NCBI GenBank assembly: GCA_963724135.1
Contig: CAVRTA010000006.1
Span: 682,001 to 746,000, forward strand
Length of the DNA stretch: 64,000 bases
Reading direction: 5' to 3'
From: DATLGB01 sp963724135
GTDB taxonomy: Bacteria; Actinomycetota; Thermoleophilia; Solirubrobacterales; Solirubrobacteraceae
Under the pieces are notes generated by a model. The model made no database searches and was not told the origin of the DNA. It worked only from the letters and a program-made list of their open reading frames with translations. The position numbers and the translations under genes are program-made. This document shows, in pieces, positions 34,608 through 43,640 of the stretch; position 1 is the stretch's first letter; every line of letters begins with the position of its first letter.

Positions 34608-34819
34608 TACGAAGTCACGTGGTGGTGGAGGTCGAGGCCGCGCTGGCGGGCGACCGTCAGGGCTCTCGCGAGATCGCGCTTGACCTTGCCGAGACGCGCC
34701 GTGTTCTCGAGCTCGCCGGTCGCGTGCTGCATGCGCAGCCCGAAGAGATCGCGGCGCGCGGTCGCGATGTGGTCCTCCAGCGCGTTGTCATCGAGATCTC
34801 GGAGTTCTTTGGCGGTCAT
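34607..34819 (-). CDS. rpmC: 50S ribosomal protein L29
   Basis: The 70-residue L29 reads MTAKELRDLDDNALEDHIAT, RRDLFGLRMQHATGELENTA and RLGKVKRDLARALTVARQRG. It sits at the exit tunnel with L23. It overlaps rplP and rpsQ by a few bases. Confidence 0.96.
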   Translation of the reverse strand: MTAKELRDLDDNALEDHIATARRDLFGLRMQHATGELENTARLGKVKRDLARALTVARQRGLDLHHHVTS

Positions 34820-35235
34820 CACTGGCCGTCCTCGCGCAGGACGAACTTGGTCTTGATGGGAAGCTTGCGCCCGGCGAGCCGGATCGCCTCGCGGGCGAGC
34901 GGCTCGGGCACCCCGGCCAGCTCGAACATCACGCGGCCGGGCTTGACGACGGCGACCCACCCTTCCGGGTTGCCCTTGCCCGAGCCCATGCGGGTCTCGG
35001 CGGGCTTCTTGGTCACCGGCTTGTCAGGATAGATGTTGATCCACACCTTGCCGCCGCGCTTGATCTTGCGGGTCATCGCGATACGGGCGGCCTCGAGCTG
35101 GCGGTTGGTGATCCAGCCGGCCTCGAGCGCCTTCAGGCCGTAGTCGCCGAACTGCACGGTCGGCTGGGCACGCGTGAGCCCGCCGCGGCGGCCGCGGTGC
35201 TGCTTGCGGTGCTTGACGCGCTTCGGGGACAGCAT
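34819..35235 (-). CDS. rplP: 50S ribosomal protein L16
   Basis: The 138-residue L16 has MLSPKRVKHRKQHRGRRGGL, VQFGDYGLKALEAGWITNRQ, the WINIYPDKPVTKKPAETRMG signature and GWVAVVKPGRVMFELAGVPE. It helps place tRNA in the A site. Upstream it is separated from rpsC by structured element 2, whereas its 3' neighbour overlaps. Confidence 0.97.
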   Translation of the reverse strand: MLSPKRVKHRKQHRGRRGGLTRAQPTVQFGDYGLKALEAGWITNRQLEAARIAMTRKIKRGGKVWINIYPDKPVTKKPAETRMGSGKGNPEGWVAVVKPGRVMFELAGVPEPLAREAIRLAGRKLPIKTKFVLREDGQ

Positions 35236-35238
35236 CAG

Positions 35239-35398
35239 TGGTTCACCTCGTGAGCCCGCGCCGGAACTGCCGGGATGCCGGCGCCGGCTGGCAAGGACGC
35301 AGGGAGGGTGCAATGGCGGAGCCATTGCCCCGAGTGAGGACGCGGCCAGGCGGTGATCGGCGCGCGGCAGTTGTGGTGGGGGTTCGCGAGGGGGGCCA
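35239..35398 (-). ncRNA. Structured spacer element 2, between rpsC and rplP
   Basis: AACTGCCG (35265-35272) pairs with CGGCAGTT (35365-35372), a pairing that differs in sequence from element 1 yet is conserved. Inside are GCTGGC/GGCCAG arms, the conserved GCAAGGACGCAG and GAGGACGC loops, and an inner stem GCAATGGC/GCCATTGC. It starts directly after the rpsC stop. Confidence 0.7.
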
Positions 35399-36277
35399 CT
35401 ACCGGCTGATACCTCCGGAGAGATCGGGACGGTCGCGACCGCCACGGCCACCGCCGCCGCGACCGCCGCTGCCGCCGCGCCCACCGTCACGGCCACCGCC
35501 GCCGCGGCCGCCGCTGCCGCCGCGCCCGCCGTCGCGGCCACCGCCGCGACCGCCGCGGTCACGGCCGCCGCGCCGGCGCTCGTCCTCGCCGCCGCTCGGC
35601 CCGGCCTGCGCCGGCTCGTCGAGCGATGTGAGATCGGCGCCGGTGTAGCCGGCGGGCATGATCTCGCCCTTGTTGATCCACACCTTCACGCCGATGCGGC
35701 CGAAGGTCGTGCGCGCCTCGTAGAAGCCGTAGTCGATGTCCGCGCGCATCGTGTGCAGCGGGACGCGACCGTCCGAGTAGGACTCGGTGCGCGCCATCTC
35801 GGCGCCGCCCAGGCGGCCGCCGACCTGGATCTTGCAGCCCTTGGCGCCCGAGCGCATGGCGCTGGTCAGAGCGCGCTTCATCGCGCGGCGGAAGGCGACG
35901 CGGTTCTGGAGCTGCTCGGCGATCGACTGCGCGACGAGCTTGGAGTCGAGCTCGGGGCGCTTGATCTCGAGGATGTTGACCTTGATCGCCTTGCCGGTCA
36001 GCCGGTTGAGATCGCGCCGCAGCGCGTCGACCTCGGAGCCCGACTTGCCGATCACGATGCCCGGCCGCGCCGTGTGGATGTTGACCTCCACCTCGTTGGC
36101 GTCCTTGCGGATCGTGATGTCGGACAGGCCGGCGTGGGCCAGCTTGTTCTGGATGTGGTCGCGGATCTGGATGTCCTCGTACAGGTAGTCCGAGAAGTGC
36201 TTCTCGTTGAACCAGTTGGACTTCCAGTCGTGGATGTAGCCGACCCGCATCGACTCGGGATGGACTTTTTGTCCCAT
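35399..36277 (-). CDS. rpsC: 30S ribosomal protein S3 with Arg-Gly-Gly-rich tail
   Basis: Residues 1 to about 215 are normal S3: MGQKVHPESMRVGYIHDWKS, the KH-domain GIVIGKSGSEVDALRRDL, RAMKRALTSAMRSGAKGCKI, YGFYEARTTFGRIGVKVWIN. From about 228 to 288 the sequence is almost only Arg, Gly, Asp and Ser in RGGxDGG-like repeats (292 residues in all). S3 lines the mRNA entry channel. RGG tails in other proteins bind RNA; whether this one does is an inference. Confidence 0.95.
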   Translation of the reverse strand: MGQKVHPESMRVGYIHDWKSNWFNEKHFSDYLYEDIQIRDHIQNKLAHAGLSDITIRKDANEVEVNIHTARPGIVIGKSGSEVDALRRDLNRLTGKAIKVNILEIKRPELDSKLVAQSIAEQLQNRVAFRRAMKRALTSAMRSGAKGCKIQVGGRLGGAEMARTESYSDGRVPLHTMRADIDYGFYEARTTFGRIGVKVWINKGEIMPAGYTGADLTSLDEPAQAGPSGGEDERRRGGRDRGGRGGGRDGGRGGSGGRGGGGRDGGRGGSGGRGGGGRGGRDRPDLSGGISR

Positions 36278-36281
36278 GCGT

Positions 36282-36917
36282 CTAAGCCTTTGGAGTCAAG
36301 TGGATGGTCAGGTGCGAGGTGCGCTTGCGGATGCGCGTGGCGCGGCCCATGGCCCGCGGCCGGAAGCGCTTGAGCGTCGGCCCCTCGTCGGCGTACACGG
36401 CGTGGATCTTGAGGTCGTCGCCGTTGAGATCGTGGTTGTTCTCCGCGTTGGCGACCGCGGACTCGAGCAGCTTGGTCCAGGCTTCGGCGATGTGACGCGG
36501 TGAGAAGGCCAGGATCGCGCGCGCCTCCGGGACGGACTTGCCACGGATGTGGTCGCAGACCAGGCGCGCCTTGCGCGCCGACGAGCGCACGTAGCGGGCC
36601 TGCGCGCGCACGGTCACGAGATCGCCCGCGTCACGGTCACGGCGGCGCTGCTGGCGCGCGGCCGGCTTCTGCTTCGCGGCGGGCTTCTTCGCCGCCGGCT
36701 TGGACTCTTCCTTGGCGGCCGGCTTCGCCTTGGCGGCGGCCGGCTTCTTCGCGGCGGCCTTCGCCTTCGGCTTGGCCTTGGCCTTGGCCTTCGGCTTCGC
36801 GGCCGGCTTCTTCTTGGCGGGCGCCTTCTTGGCCTGCTTGGCCTCGGCGGCCTCCTGCTCGATCTTGGCCTCGTCGGGGGTGCCCTCGTCGGGCGTTCCT
36901 GGCGTCTCGGGGCTCAT
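36282..36917 (-). CDS. rplV: 50S ribosomal protein L22 with Lys/Ala/Pro-rich N-terminal extension
   Basis: The L22 fold occupies about residues 100-211 (RAQARYVRSSARKARLVCDH, HIRGKSVPEARAILAFSPRH, AVANAENNHDLNGDDLKIH, FRPRAMGRATRIRKRTSHLT). The first ~98 residues are an acidic start (MSPETPGTPDEGTPDEAK) and then many AKP/AAKK units like histone H1 tails. L22 normally has about 110-130 residues and its loop lines the exit tunnel. The extension is translated from the ATG coupled to rpsS. Confidence 0.95.
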   Translation of the reverse strand: MSPETPGTPDEGTPDEAKIEQEAAEAKQAKKAPAKKKPAAKPKAKAKAKPKAKAAAKKPAAAKAKPAAKEESKPAAKKPAAKQKPAARQQRRRDRDAGDLVTVRAQARYVRSSARKARLVCDHIRGKSVPEARAILAFSPRHIAEAWTKLLESAVANAENNHDLNGDDLKIHAVYADEGPTLKRFRPRAMGRATRIRKRTSHLTIHLTPKA

Positions 36918-37195
36918 CGCTTGCGCGCCTTCTTGGCGTCGTCGCCGTGGCCGCGGTAGGTGCGCGTCGGGGCGAACTCGCCGAGCTTGTGGCCGACCAT
37001 CGACTCCGAGACGAACACGGGCACGTGCTTGCGGCCGTCATGGACGGCGATCGTGTGCCCGACGAACTCGGGGAAGATCGTCGAGGTGCGCGACCAGGTC
37101 CTGACCATCGTCTTGGTCCCCGCCTGGTTCATCGCCTCGATGCGGTTGAACAGCCGCTCCTCCACGAACGGCCCCTTCTTGGAGGATCTACTCAT
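36914..37195 (-). CDS. rpsS: 30S ribosomal protein S19
   Basis: The 93-residue S19 reads MSRSSKKGPFVEERLFNRIE, RTWSRTSTIFPEFVGHTIAV, VFVSESMVGHKLGEFAPTRT and FRGH-like TYRGHGDDAKK. It lies in the 30S head near the A site. Both ends overlap neighbours by four bases. Confidence 0.97.
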   Translation of the reverse strand: MSRSSKKGPFVEERLFNRIEAMNQAGTKTMVRTWSRTSTIFPEFVGHTIAVHDGRKHVPVFVSESMVGHKLGEFAPTRTYRGHGDDAKKARKR

Positions 37196-38037
37196 CGTTG
37201 GCCCTTCTTGCCGCGGCGCCGGCCGCGGACGATGTAACGGTCGCTTGCCTTGGCCTTCTTGCGCGTGCGGTAGCCGAGCGTCGGCTTGCCCCACGGCGTC
37301 TGCGGATGGTTGCCCAGCGAGCCGCCGCCCTCGCCGCCGCCGTGCGGGTGGTCCACCGGGTTCATGGCCTTGCCGCGCGTCTGCGGGCGCACGCCCATGT
37401 GGCGCTTGCGGCCGGCCTTGCCGACGTCGATGTTCTGGTGGTCGGCGTTGCCGATGGTGCCGACCGTCGCGCGGCACTCGACGCGCACCTGGCGCATCTC
37501 CGACGACGGCAGGCGCAGGGTGGCGAGGCCGCCCTCCTTGGCCATCAGCTGGATGCCGGTGCCGGCCGAGCGGCCGAGCTGGGCGCCGCGGCCCGGCTGG
37601 AGCTCGACGTTGTGCACGATCGTGCCGAGCGGGATGTTGGCCAGCGGCAGCGCGTTGCCGACGGTGATGTCGGCGCCGGCGCCCGACTCGACGGTCATGC
37701 CCACGCGCAGGCGCTGCGGCGCGAGGATGTAGCGCTTCTCGCCGTCGAGGTAGTGCAGCAGCGCGATGTAGGCCGAGCGGTTCGGGTCGTACTCGATCGC
37801 GGCGACCTTGGCCGGCACGCCGTCCTTGGTGCGCTTGAAGTCGACCTTGCGGTAGGCGCGCTTGGCCCCGCCGCCGCGGTGGCGCGCCGTCTTGCGGCCG
37901 TTGTTGTTGCGCCCGCCCGACTTGCGCAGTCCCTCGGTGAGCGACTTCTCGGGCTCGGCGCGCGTGACCTCGGCGAAGTCTGCGTAGGTCGCGAAGCGGC
38001 GGCCCGGCGAGGTGGGCTTGACCTTCTTGATCGGCAT
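37192..38037 (-). CDS. rplB: 50S ribosomal protein L2
   Basis: The 281-residue L2 has KVKPTSPGRRFATYADF, GRNNNGRKTARHRGGGAKRA, NVELQPGRGAQLGRSAGTGI and the NPVDHPHGGGEGGGS signature with the conserved His near the peptidyl-transferase centre. Confidence 0.97.
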   Translation of the reverse strand: MPIKKVKPTSPGRRFATYADFAEVTRAEPEKSLTEGLRKSGGRNNNGRKTARHRGGGAKRAYRKVDFKRTKDGVPAKVAAIEYDPNRSAYIALLHYLDGEKRYILAPQRLRVGMTVESGAGADITVGNALPLANIPLGTIVHNVELQPGRGAQLGRSAGTGIQLMAKEGGLATLRLPSSEMRQVRVECRATVGTIGNADHQNIDVGKAGRKRHMGVRPQTRGKAMNPVDHPHGGGEGGGSLGNHPQTPWGKPTLGYRTRKKAKASDRYIVRGRRRGKKGQR

Positions 38038-38333
38038 TAGAGGTCGGCCTCCAAGCCTTGGAAAATCGGGATGCTGTCGCCCTCGCGCACCTGCACGACG
38101 GCCTTCTTCCACGAGCGGCGGTAGCCCGACGTGTAGCCGCGGCGCTTGGGCTTTCCCTTGACGCTCATGGTGGCGACGTCGAGCACCTTGACGTCGAAGA
38201 GCTCCTCGACCGCCTGGCGGATCTGCGTCTTGTGCGCCGTGTCGTGGACGCGGAACGTGTACTTGCCCGCCGTCGCCAGCACGTAGGACTTCTCGGAGAC
38301 GATCGGGGCGATGATGATCTGCGTCGCGTCCAT
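38037..38333 (-). CDS. rplW: 50S ribosomal protein L23
   Basis: The 98-residue L23 has IIIAPIVSEKSYVLATAGKY, FRVHDTAHKTQIRQAVEELF and VKGKPKRRGYTSGYRRSWKK. It docks trigger factor and SRP at the exit tunnel. It overlaps rplB and rplD by one base. Confidence 0.96.
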   Translation of the reverse strand: MDATQIIIAPIVSEKSYVLATAGKYTFRVHDTAHKTQIRQAVEELFDVKVLDVATMSVKGKPKRRGYTSGYRRSWKKAVVQVREGDSIPIFQGLEADL

Positions 38334-38962
38334 CAGGCCTTGGCCTCGGTAGTCGACTTCGCGCGCGCGGTCAGCACCTCGAGCGCGGCCTCGGTGGCGA
38401 CGAACTGCGCCGCGCCGATCAGGTCGGCGACGCCGACGGCGTCGACCGGCAGCACGCTGACGCGCTCGAGGTTGCGGAAGGACTTGGCCGCGACGTCCTG
38501 ATCCTCCGCGACCACGACTAGGACCGAGCCGCCCGTGCGACCTTCGAGCAGGTTGACCGCGGTCTTGGTCGACGGCGCGTCGAAGCCGGACGGATCGAGC
38601 ACGGCGACGGTCCCGCGCTCGGCGTGCACGCTCAGCGCCGAGCGCAGCGCCGCCTTGCGCGCCTTGCGGTTGACCTTGACCGTGTAGTGGCGCGGGCTGG
38701 GCCCGAAGATGACGCCGCCGCCGGTCCACAGCGGCGAGCGCGACGTGCCGGCGCGGGCGCGGCCCGTGCCCTTCTGGCGCCACGGCTTCGCGCCGCCGCC
38801 GCGCACCATCCCGCGCGTGCGCGTGGCGTGGGTGCCCTGGCGGCGGGCGGCCAGCTCGGCCACGACGACCTCGTGCACCAGCGGGCCGTTGAACTCGGCG
38901 CCGAAGACGTCGGCGTCGAGGTCGACCTTCTTGGTGCCTCCGAGGACGGGCGCATCAGCCAT
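38333..38962 (-). CDS. rplD: 50S ribosomal protein L4
   Basis: The 209-residue L4 contains ARRQGTHATRTRGMVRGGGA and KPWRQKGTGRARAGTSRSPL, the loop that reaches the exit tunnel, and GPSPRHYTVKVNRKARKAAL. In E. coli L4 also regulates the S10 operon. It overlaps rplC by eight bases. Confidence 0.96.
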   Translation of the reverse strand: MADAPVLGGTKKVDLDADVFGAEFNGPLVHEVVVAELAARRQGTHATRTRGMVRGGGAKPWRQKGTGRARAGTSRSPLWTGGGVIFGPSPRHYTVKVNRKARKAALRSALSVHAERGTVAVLDPSGFDAPSTKTAVNLLEGRTGGSVLVVVAEDQDVAAKSFRNLERVSVLPVDAVGVADLIGAAQFVATEAALEVLTARAKSTTEAKA

Positions 38963-39572
38963 CGGTGCGCACCTCCACGGTCCCGCCCTTGGCGCCGGGC
39001 ACGGCGCCGCGGACGAGCATCAGGTTCTGGTCGGCGATCAGCTCGACGATCGTCAGCCCGCGCTGGGTGACGCGCTTGTTGCCCATCTGCCCCGGCAGCT
39101 TCATGCCCTTGAACACGCGCGACGGCGTCGCCGAGGCGCCGATCGAGCCCGGTGCGCGCACGTTGTGCGAGCCGTGGGACTTGGGGCCGGCGTTGAAGCG
39201 GTGGCGCTTGATGGTGCCCTGGAAGCCCTTGCCCTTGGAGACGCCGGCGATCTTGACCTTCTGGCCGACCTCGAACGCCTCGACGGTGACCGTGTCGCCG
39301 AGCGTGACCGCGTCCATGTCGTCGCGGAACTCGACGAGGTGGCGCAGCGGCGGGGCGCCGGCCTTCTTGAGGTGCCCCAGCTCGGGCTTGGACAGGGCCT
39401 TCTCGCGCACGGCGCCGAAGCCGAGCTGGACCGCGCTGTAGCCGTCGAGCTCCTCGGTGCGCACCGCGGTGACCGGGCACGGCCCGGCCTCGAGCACGGT
39501 GACGCGCTCGACCCTGCCGTCCTCTTTGAAGCGCTGGGTCATCCCCAGCTTTCTGGCGAGGATCGCGGGCAT
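38955..39572 (-). CDS. rplC: 50S ribosomal protein L3
   Basis: The 205-residue L3 has MPAILARKLGMTQRFKEDGR, FEVGQKVKIAGVSKGKGFQG, KRHRFNAGPKSHGSHNVRAP and MKLPGQMGNKRVTQRGLTIV. It binds near the 3' end of 23S rRNA and initiates assembly. Structured element 3 separates it from rpsJ. Confidence 0.97.
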   Translation of the reverse strand: MPAILARKLGMTQRFKEDGRVERVTVLEAGPCPVTAVRTEELDGYSAVQLGFGAVREKALSKPELGHLKKAGAPPLRHLVEFRDDMDAVTLGDTVTVEAFEVGQKVKIAGVSKGKGFQGTIKRHRFNAGPKSHGSHNVRAPGSIGASATPSRVFKGMKLPGQMGNKRVTQRGLTIVELIADQNLMLVRGAVPGAKGGTVEVRTDG

Positions 39573-39574
39573 CA

Positions 39575-39735
39575 GTGGTCGGCTCCATGGCGCCGCGTCG
39601 GCTGAGCCGGCATGCCGGCGCCGGCTGGCAAGGACGCAGCCCCGAAGGTGTGCCTTTGGCACATCGAGGGGTGAGGACGCCGCCAGTCGGTGATCGGCAC
39701 CCGGGTCAGGCGGTGGGGTGTCGTGGAGGCGGCCA
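39575..39735 (-). ncRNA. Structured spacer element 3, between rpsJ and rplC
   Basis: CTGAGCCGG (39602-39610) pairs with CCGGGTCAG (39701-39709) with one mismatch, and GCTGGC with GCCAGT. The same conserved internal motifs as in elements 1 and 2 (GCAAGGACGCAG, GAGGACGC) surround an inner stem CCCC/GGGG enclosing GTGTGCCTTTGGCACA. Outer GTGGTC and GGCCAC close it. It begins directly after the rpsJ TAG. Confidence 0.7.
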
Positions 39736-40062
39736 CTAAGCGAATGCCAGCTTGATCTCGATGTCGACGCCCGCGGGCAGGTGGTCGAGGCGCTGGAGCG
39801 AGTCGACCGTCTTGGGCGTCGGCTGGTGGATGTCGATCAGCCGCTTGTGCGTGCGGATCTCGAAGTGCTCGCGTGAGTCCTTGTCCTTGAACGGGGACCG
39901 GATCACGCAGTACACGTTCTTCTCCGTCGGCAGCGGCACGGGGCCGGACACGGTCGCACCGGTGCGCTGCGCCGTGTCGACGATCTCCTTGGCAGCCGTC
40001 TCGATGGCGGAGGAGTCATACGCCTTGAGGCGGATGCGGATCTTGTTCTGCGGAGTGGCCAT
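39736..40062 (-). CDS. rpsJ: 30S ribosomal protein S10
   Basis: The 108-residue S10 (MATPQNKIRIRLKAYDSSAI, GPVPLPTEKNVYCVIRSPFK, DSREHFEIRTHKRLIDI, DHLPAGVDIEIKLA) is the first gene of the S10 operon. It also works in transcription antitermination with NusB. A strong hairpin lies 19 bases before its ATG. Confidence 0.97.
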   Translation of the reverse strand: MATPQNKIRIRLKAYDSSAIETAAKEIVDTAQRTGATVSGPVPLPTEKNVYCVIRSPFKDKDSREHFEIRTHKRLIDIHQPTPKTVDSLQRLDHLPAGVDIEIKLAFA

Positions 40063-40077
40063 GGCGACAGGAGTCGA

Positions 40078-40102
40078 AAGAGGGGGCGCCATCGGCGCCC
40101 CC
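40078..40102 (-). terminator. Terminator-like or attenuator hairpin between tuf and rpsJ
   Basis: On the minus strand GGGGGCGCC, loop GAT and GGCGCCCCC form a nine-bp all-GC stem, followed by TCTTTC. It lies between the tuf stop and the rpsJ start, with only 19 bases from stem to ATG, too few for a separate promoter. It may end tuf transcripts partly or act as an attenuator for rpsJ. Confidence 0.6.
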
Positions 40103-40113
40103 GCTCACGCGTG

Positions 40114-41302
<1,189 letters not shown>

Positions 41303-41356
41303 TGTCTTCAGCTCCTCGTTCTTACGTGATCTTTCGAAATTTGTCGGCGGGACAGT

Positions 41357-43456
41357 CTAGGCCGCGTCCGCGCGGCCCGTCCGCTCCTCGATGACCTTGG
41401 AGGCCACGCTGCCCGGGACCTCGTCGTACTTCTCGAACTGCATCGTGTAGGTGGCGCGGCCCTGGGTCATCGACCGCATCTCGGTCGCGTACCCGAACAT
41501 CTCCGACAGAGGCACCATGCCGGTCACCGCGATCGCGTTGCCGCGGCGGTCCTGGCCCTCGATCCGGCCACGCCGGCGGGACAGGTCCCCGATGACGTCG
41601 CCCAGGAAGTCCTCCGGGGTGACGACCTCGACCTTGAAGATGGGCTCCAGCAGGACGGGCTTGGAGCGCTTCGCCGCCTCCTGGAAGGCGATCGAGCCGG
41701 CGATCTTGAACGCCAGCTCCGAAGAGTCGGTGTCGTGGAACTTGCCGTCGGCGAGCGTGACGCGGATGTCGACCATCGGGTAGCCGGCGAGCACGCCGGA
41801 CTCCATCGCCTCGGCTACGCCCTTCTCGACCGCCGGGATGTACTCCGTGGGGATCGAGCCGCCCTTGATCTTGTTGACGAAGTCGAAGCCCTCCTCGGGC
41901 GCCGGCTCCATGTTGATGTAGACGATGCCGTACTGGCCCGAGCCGCCCGTCTGGCGGACGAACTTGCCCTCGACCTTCTCGGCCGTGCCCGAGATCGTCT
42001 CGCGGTAGGAGACCTGCGGGCGGCCGATGTTGGCCTCGACGTTGAACTCGCGCTGCATGCGGTCGACCAGCACCTCGAGGTGCAGCTCGCCCATGCCGGA
42101 GATCTCCGTCTGCCCGGTCTCCTCGTTGGTCTTGACCTGGAAGGTCGGGTCCTCCTCGGCGAGGCGGCCGAGCGCGACCGACATCTTCTCCTGGTCGGAC
42201 TTCGTCCTGGGCTCGATGGCGACCGAGATGACGGGCTCCGGGAACTCCATCATCTCGAGGCGGATCGGCTTGTCCGGCGCGGCGAGCGTGTCGCCGGTGA
42301 AGACCTGCTTGATGCCGACGGCAGCCGCGATGTCGCCCGCGTAGACCTCCTGGACGTCCTCGCGGTCGTTGGCGTGCATCATCAGGATGCGGCCGATGCG
42401 CTCCGTGCGGCCCGTGTTGACGTTGAGCACGCGCGAGCCGGCCTCGAGCTTGCCCGAGTAGACGCGGAAGTAGGTGAGCTTGCCGACGTAGGGGTCGGAC
42501 ATGACCTTGAAGGCGAGCGCGGCGAACGGCGCCGAGTCGTCGGCGGGACGGTCGGCCTCGCGGTCGTCGGCGCCCTTGACCGGCTCGACGCCCTTGATCG
42601 CCGGCACGTCGAGCGGGCTCGGCAGGTAGGCGAGCACGGCGTCGAGCAGCGGCTGGACGCCCTTGTTCTTGAACGAGGACCCGCACAGGACCGGCGTGAT
42701 CGAGAGATCGAGCGTCGCCTTGCGGATGGCCGCGACGAGCTTGCCCTCGGGGACCTCTGCCTCCTCGAGGATCAGCTCCACGAGGCCGTCGTCGTAGTGC
42801 GATACCTCTTCGAGCAGGTGCTCGCGCGCCTCCGCGGCCGCGTCGGCGAGCTCGGCGGGGATCTCGCCCTCGACGACGTCCTTGCCGAGGTCGTCCTGGT
42901 AGGTGATGGCGTCCATGCGGACGAGGTCGACGATGCCGCTGAAGTCGCCCTCGGCGCCGATCGGCAGCTGGATCGGGACGGGGTGCGCGCCGAGGCGGTC
43001 GATCATCGTCTGCACGCCGCGGTCGAAGTCGGCCCCGACACGGTCCATCTTGTTGATGTAGGCGATGCGCGGGACCCCGTAGGTGTCGGCCTGGCGCCAG
43101 ACGGTCTCCGACTGCGGCTCGACGCCGGCGACCGAGTCGAACAGCGCGACGGCGCCGTCGAGCACGCGCAGCGAGCGCTCGACCTCGACGGTGAAGTCGA
43201 CGTGGCCGGGCGTGTCGATGATGTTGATGCGGTGGTCCTTCCACTCCGCCGTGGTGGCGGCGGAGGTGATGGTGATGCCGCGCTCCTGCTCCTGCGCCAT
43301 CCAGTCCATCGTCGCCGCGCCCTCGTGGACCTCGCCCATCTTGTGGGAGCGGCCCGTGTAATAGAGGATCCGCTCGGTGGTCGTGGTCTTGCCCGCGTCG
43401 ATGTGGGCCATGATCCCGATGTTCCGGGTCTTTTCGAGGGTGTACTTGCGTGGCAT
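41357..43456 (-). CDS. fusA: Elongation factor G
   Basis: The intact 699-residue GTPase has AHIDAGKTTTTERILYYTG, ERGITITSAATTAEW, DTPGHVDFTVEVERSLRVLD and YINKMDRVGADFDR, plus the domain II-V sequence ending TMQFEKYDEVPGSVASKVIE. It drives ribosome translocation. It precedes tuf as in a str operon, but rpsG and rpsL lie 4.3 kb upstream, separated by an unrelated gene set. Confidence 0.97.
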   Translation of the reverse strand: MPRKYTLEKTRNIGIMAHIDAGKTTTTERILYYTGRSHKMGEVHEGAATMDWMAQEQERGITITSAATTAEWKDHRINIIDTPGHVDFTVEVERSLRVLDGAVALFDSVAGVEPQSETVWRQADTYGVPRIAYINKMDRVGADFDRGVQTMIDRLGAHPVPIQLPIGAEGDFSGIVDLVRMDAITYQDDLGKDVVEGEIPAELADAAAEAREHLLEEVSHYDDGLVELILEEAEVPEGKLVAAIRKATLDLSITPVLCGSSFKNKGVQPLLDAVLAYLPSPLDVPAIKGVEPVKGADDREADRPADDSAPFAALAFKVMSDPYVGKLTYFRVYSGKLEAGSRVLNVNTGRTERIGRILMMHANDREDVQEVYAGDIAAAVGIKQVFTGDTLAAPDKPIRLEMMEFPEPVISVAIEPRTKSDQEKMSVALGRLAEEDPTFQVKTNEETGQTEISGMGELHLEVLVDRMQREFNVEANIGRPQVSYRETISGTAEKVEGKFVRQTGGSGQYGIVYINMEPAPEEGFDFVNKIKGGSIPTEYIPAVEKGVAEAMESGVLAGYPMVDIRVTLADGKFHDTDSSELAFKIAGSIAFQEAAKRSKPVLLEPIFKVEVVTPEDFLGDVIGDLSRRRGRIEGQDRRGNAIAVTGMVPLSEMFGYATEMRSMTQGRATYTMQFEKYDEVPGSVASKVIEERTGRADAA

Positions 43457-43490
43457 GGAGAGTTGCTAGGCGGCGCGGGTGGGTGAAGGC

Positions 43491-43517
43491 AAAAGAAGAG
43501 GGCCCCGCAGGGCCCTC
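43491..43517 (-). terminator. Intrinsic terminator or attenuator upstream of fusA
   Basis: On the minus strand the stem GAGGGCCC / GGGCCCTC is followed by TTCTTTT. The T-run ends 34 bases before the fusA ATG. It may end the sulfatase-like transcript. A fusA promoter would have to lie upstream of it, so readthrough control of fusA is possible. Confidence 0.7.
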
Positions 43518-43640
43518 GTCACAGCACGGAGCTCTTCCGGAGCAGATCGTTATGTCCGTGAGGACTCCGTCATGACGAGGAGCGCTCACCGCCTTGAGGG
43601 GCAGTGGGCGACGAGGGAGAGTAGCAGGGCTTGAGCCCGG

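Noticed and set aside
35410..35590. RGG-coding stretch of rpsC as a sequencing artefact
   Set aside because: It stays in frame to a stop placed exactly at the spacer, and the repeats vary between units.
31932..39735. r-protein spacer elements as insertion sequences
   Set aside because: No transposase, no target duplications seen, and fixed position and orientation after r-protein stops; a structured RNA or small repeat fits better.
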